From positions 1 through 32,594 of the forward strand of contig JAGAOP010000031.1 in assembly GCA_017623685.1 (NCBI GenBank): 32,594 nucleotides of DNA, read 5' to 3'. Below are positions 32,339 through 32,594 of the stretch, piece by piece; position 1 is the first letter of the stretch; every line of letters begins with the position of its first letter. The DNA is from Spirochaetaceae bacterium. Its GTDB lineage: Bacteria > Spirochaetota > Spirochaetia > Treponematales > Treponemataceae. The position numbers and the translations under genes are program-made. The notes below the pieces were generated by a model. It searched no databases. It saw only the letters and a program-made list of their open reading frames with translations, and was not told the origin of the DNA.

Positions 32339-32343
32339 TCTTT

Positions 32344-32416
32344 TGAGCCATGTAGGGTTCGAACCTACGACCCACAGATTAAGAGTCTGTTGCTCTACCA
32401 ACTGAGCTAATGGCCC
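32344..32416 (-). tRNA. tRNA-Lys (anticodon CTT)
   Basis: On the minus strand the acceptor GGGCCAT pairs with ATGGCTC (one G-T), the D-arm has AGCTCAGTTGGTAGAGC, the anticodon loop CTCTTAA gives CTT (complement of 32381-32383), and the T-arm is GTAGGTTCGAACCCTAC. No CCA is encoded. Last gene of the tRNA cluster. Confidence 0.96.
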
Positions 32417-32428
32417 GAAGTACAGGTT

Positions 32429-32502
32429 TGCGTCCGACACGGTTCGAACGTGCGACCTACGGATTCGAAGTCCGTTGCTCTATCCAGCTGAGCTACGAAC
32501 GC
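32429..32502 (-). tRNA. tRNA-Arg (anticodon TCG)
   Basis: Acceptor GCGTTCG pairs with CGGACGC; the D-arm has AGCTCAGCTGGATAGAGC; the anticodon loop CTTCGAA gives TCG (complement of 32466-32468), for CGN codons; the T-arm is CACGGTTCGAACGTG on the plus strand. It lies 12 bases from tRNA-Lys. Confidence 0.95.
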
Positions 32503-32527
32503 GTGCCATGCATTTTTACCTGCTAGG

Positions 32528-32594
32528 GGTGCCTGGTGGGTTTCGAACCCACGACAACCAGATCCACAATCTGGTGCTCTACCCCTGAACTACA
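32528..32594 (-). tRNA. tRNA-His (anticodon GTG), 5' end beyond the window
   Basis: On the minus strand the D-arm AGTTCAGGGGTAGAGC, anticodon loop TTGTGGA (GTG; complement of 32565-32567) and T-arm GTGGGTTCGAAACCCAC are complete. The 3' acceptor CAGGCAC is followed by the C73 discriminator diagnostic of tRNA-His. About five 5' acceptor bases and the extra G-1 lie outside the window. Confidence 0.93.

Overview
The window looks like a chromosomal segment of a low-GC spirochaete, most likely a host-associated Treponema. Three things point there: a GreA of about 900 residues, the large form known from spirochaetes; a FabV/Ter enoyl reductase very close to the T. denticola enzyme; and an operon of membrane adenylate cyclase, FecR/Fn3 protein and beta-barrel protein that recalls the T. 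pallidum Tp0485/Tp0483 neighbourhood (from memory). The genus is an inference. I see no phage, insertion sequence, CRISPR array or plasmid gene.

Layout. 1-300: two tRNA-Ser genes and their promoter. 307-1845: rhomboid protease and exonuclease III (minus strand). 1945-6952: lipid block (plus strand), with an acyl-CoA ligase, FabF and FabV; the fabF-fabV gap holds a roughly 440-base array of tandem hairpin repeats. 7003-7689: secreted protein with 18-residue repeats. 7910-11484: purine nucleoside phosphorylase, an unknown secreted protein, a sugar-nucleotide-type nucleotidyltransferase and ManA. 11494-17570: the three-gene overlapping cyclase/FecR/barrel operon (minus). 17787-21491: large GreA and a TPR protein (minus). 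21731-24587: copper operon copA-csoR-copZ (minus). 24650-25920: divergent PrsW-like protease and shikimate kinase. 25915-27697: argC, slyD and an Nfu protein (minus). 27867-30951: orphan DNA methyltransferase and NAD synthetase (plus). 30982-32253: YihY membrane protein fused to a cyclic-nucleotide-binding domain (minus). 32291-32594: terminator and tRNA-Lys, tRNA-Arg and tRNA-His (minus).

The genes are mostly housekeeping, but several points stand out. The NAD synthetase has Ser where the glutaminase nucleophile Cys should be. Five genes between 25282 and 32253 have a -10 box 6-7 bases before the ATG and no Shine-Dalgarno, suggesting leaderless mRNAs, whereas most others have clear AGGAG or GGGGG sites. 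fabF and fabV both start just after a long GTCAA/TTGAC hairpin. The window holds both a cAMP producer (cyclase) and a plausible cAMP binder (YihY-CNB).
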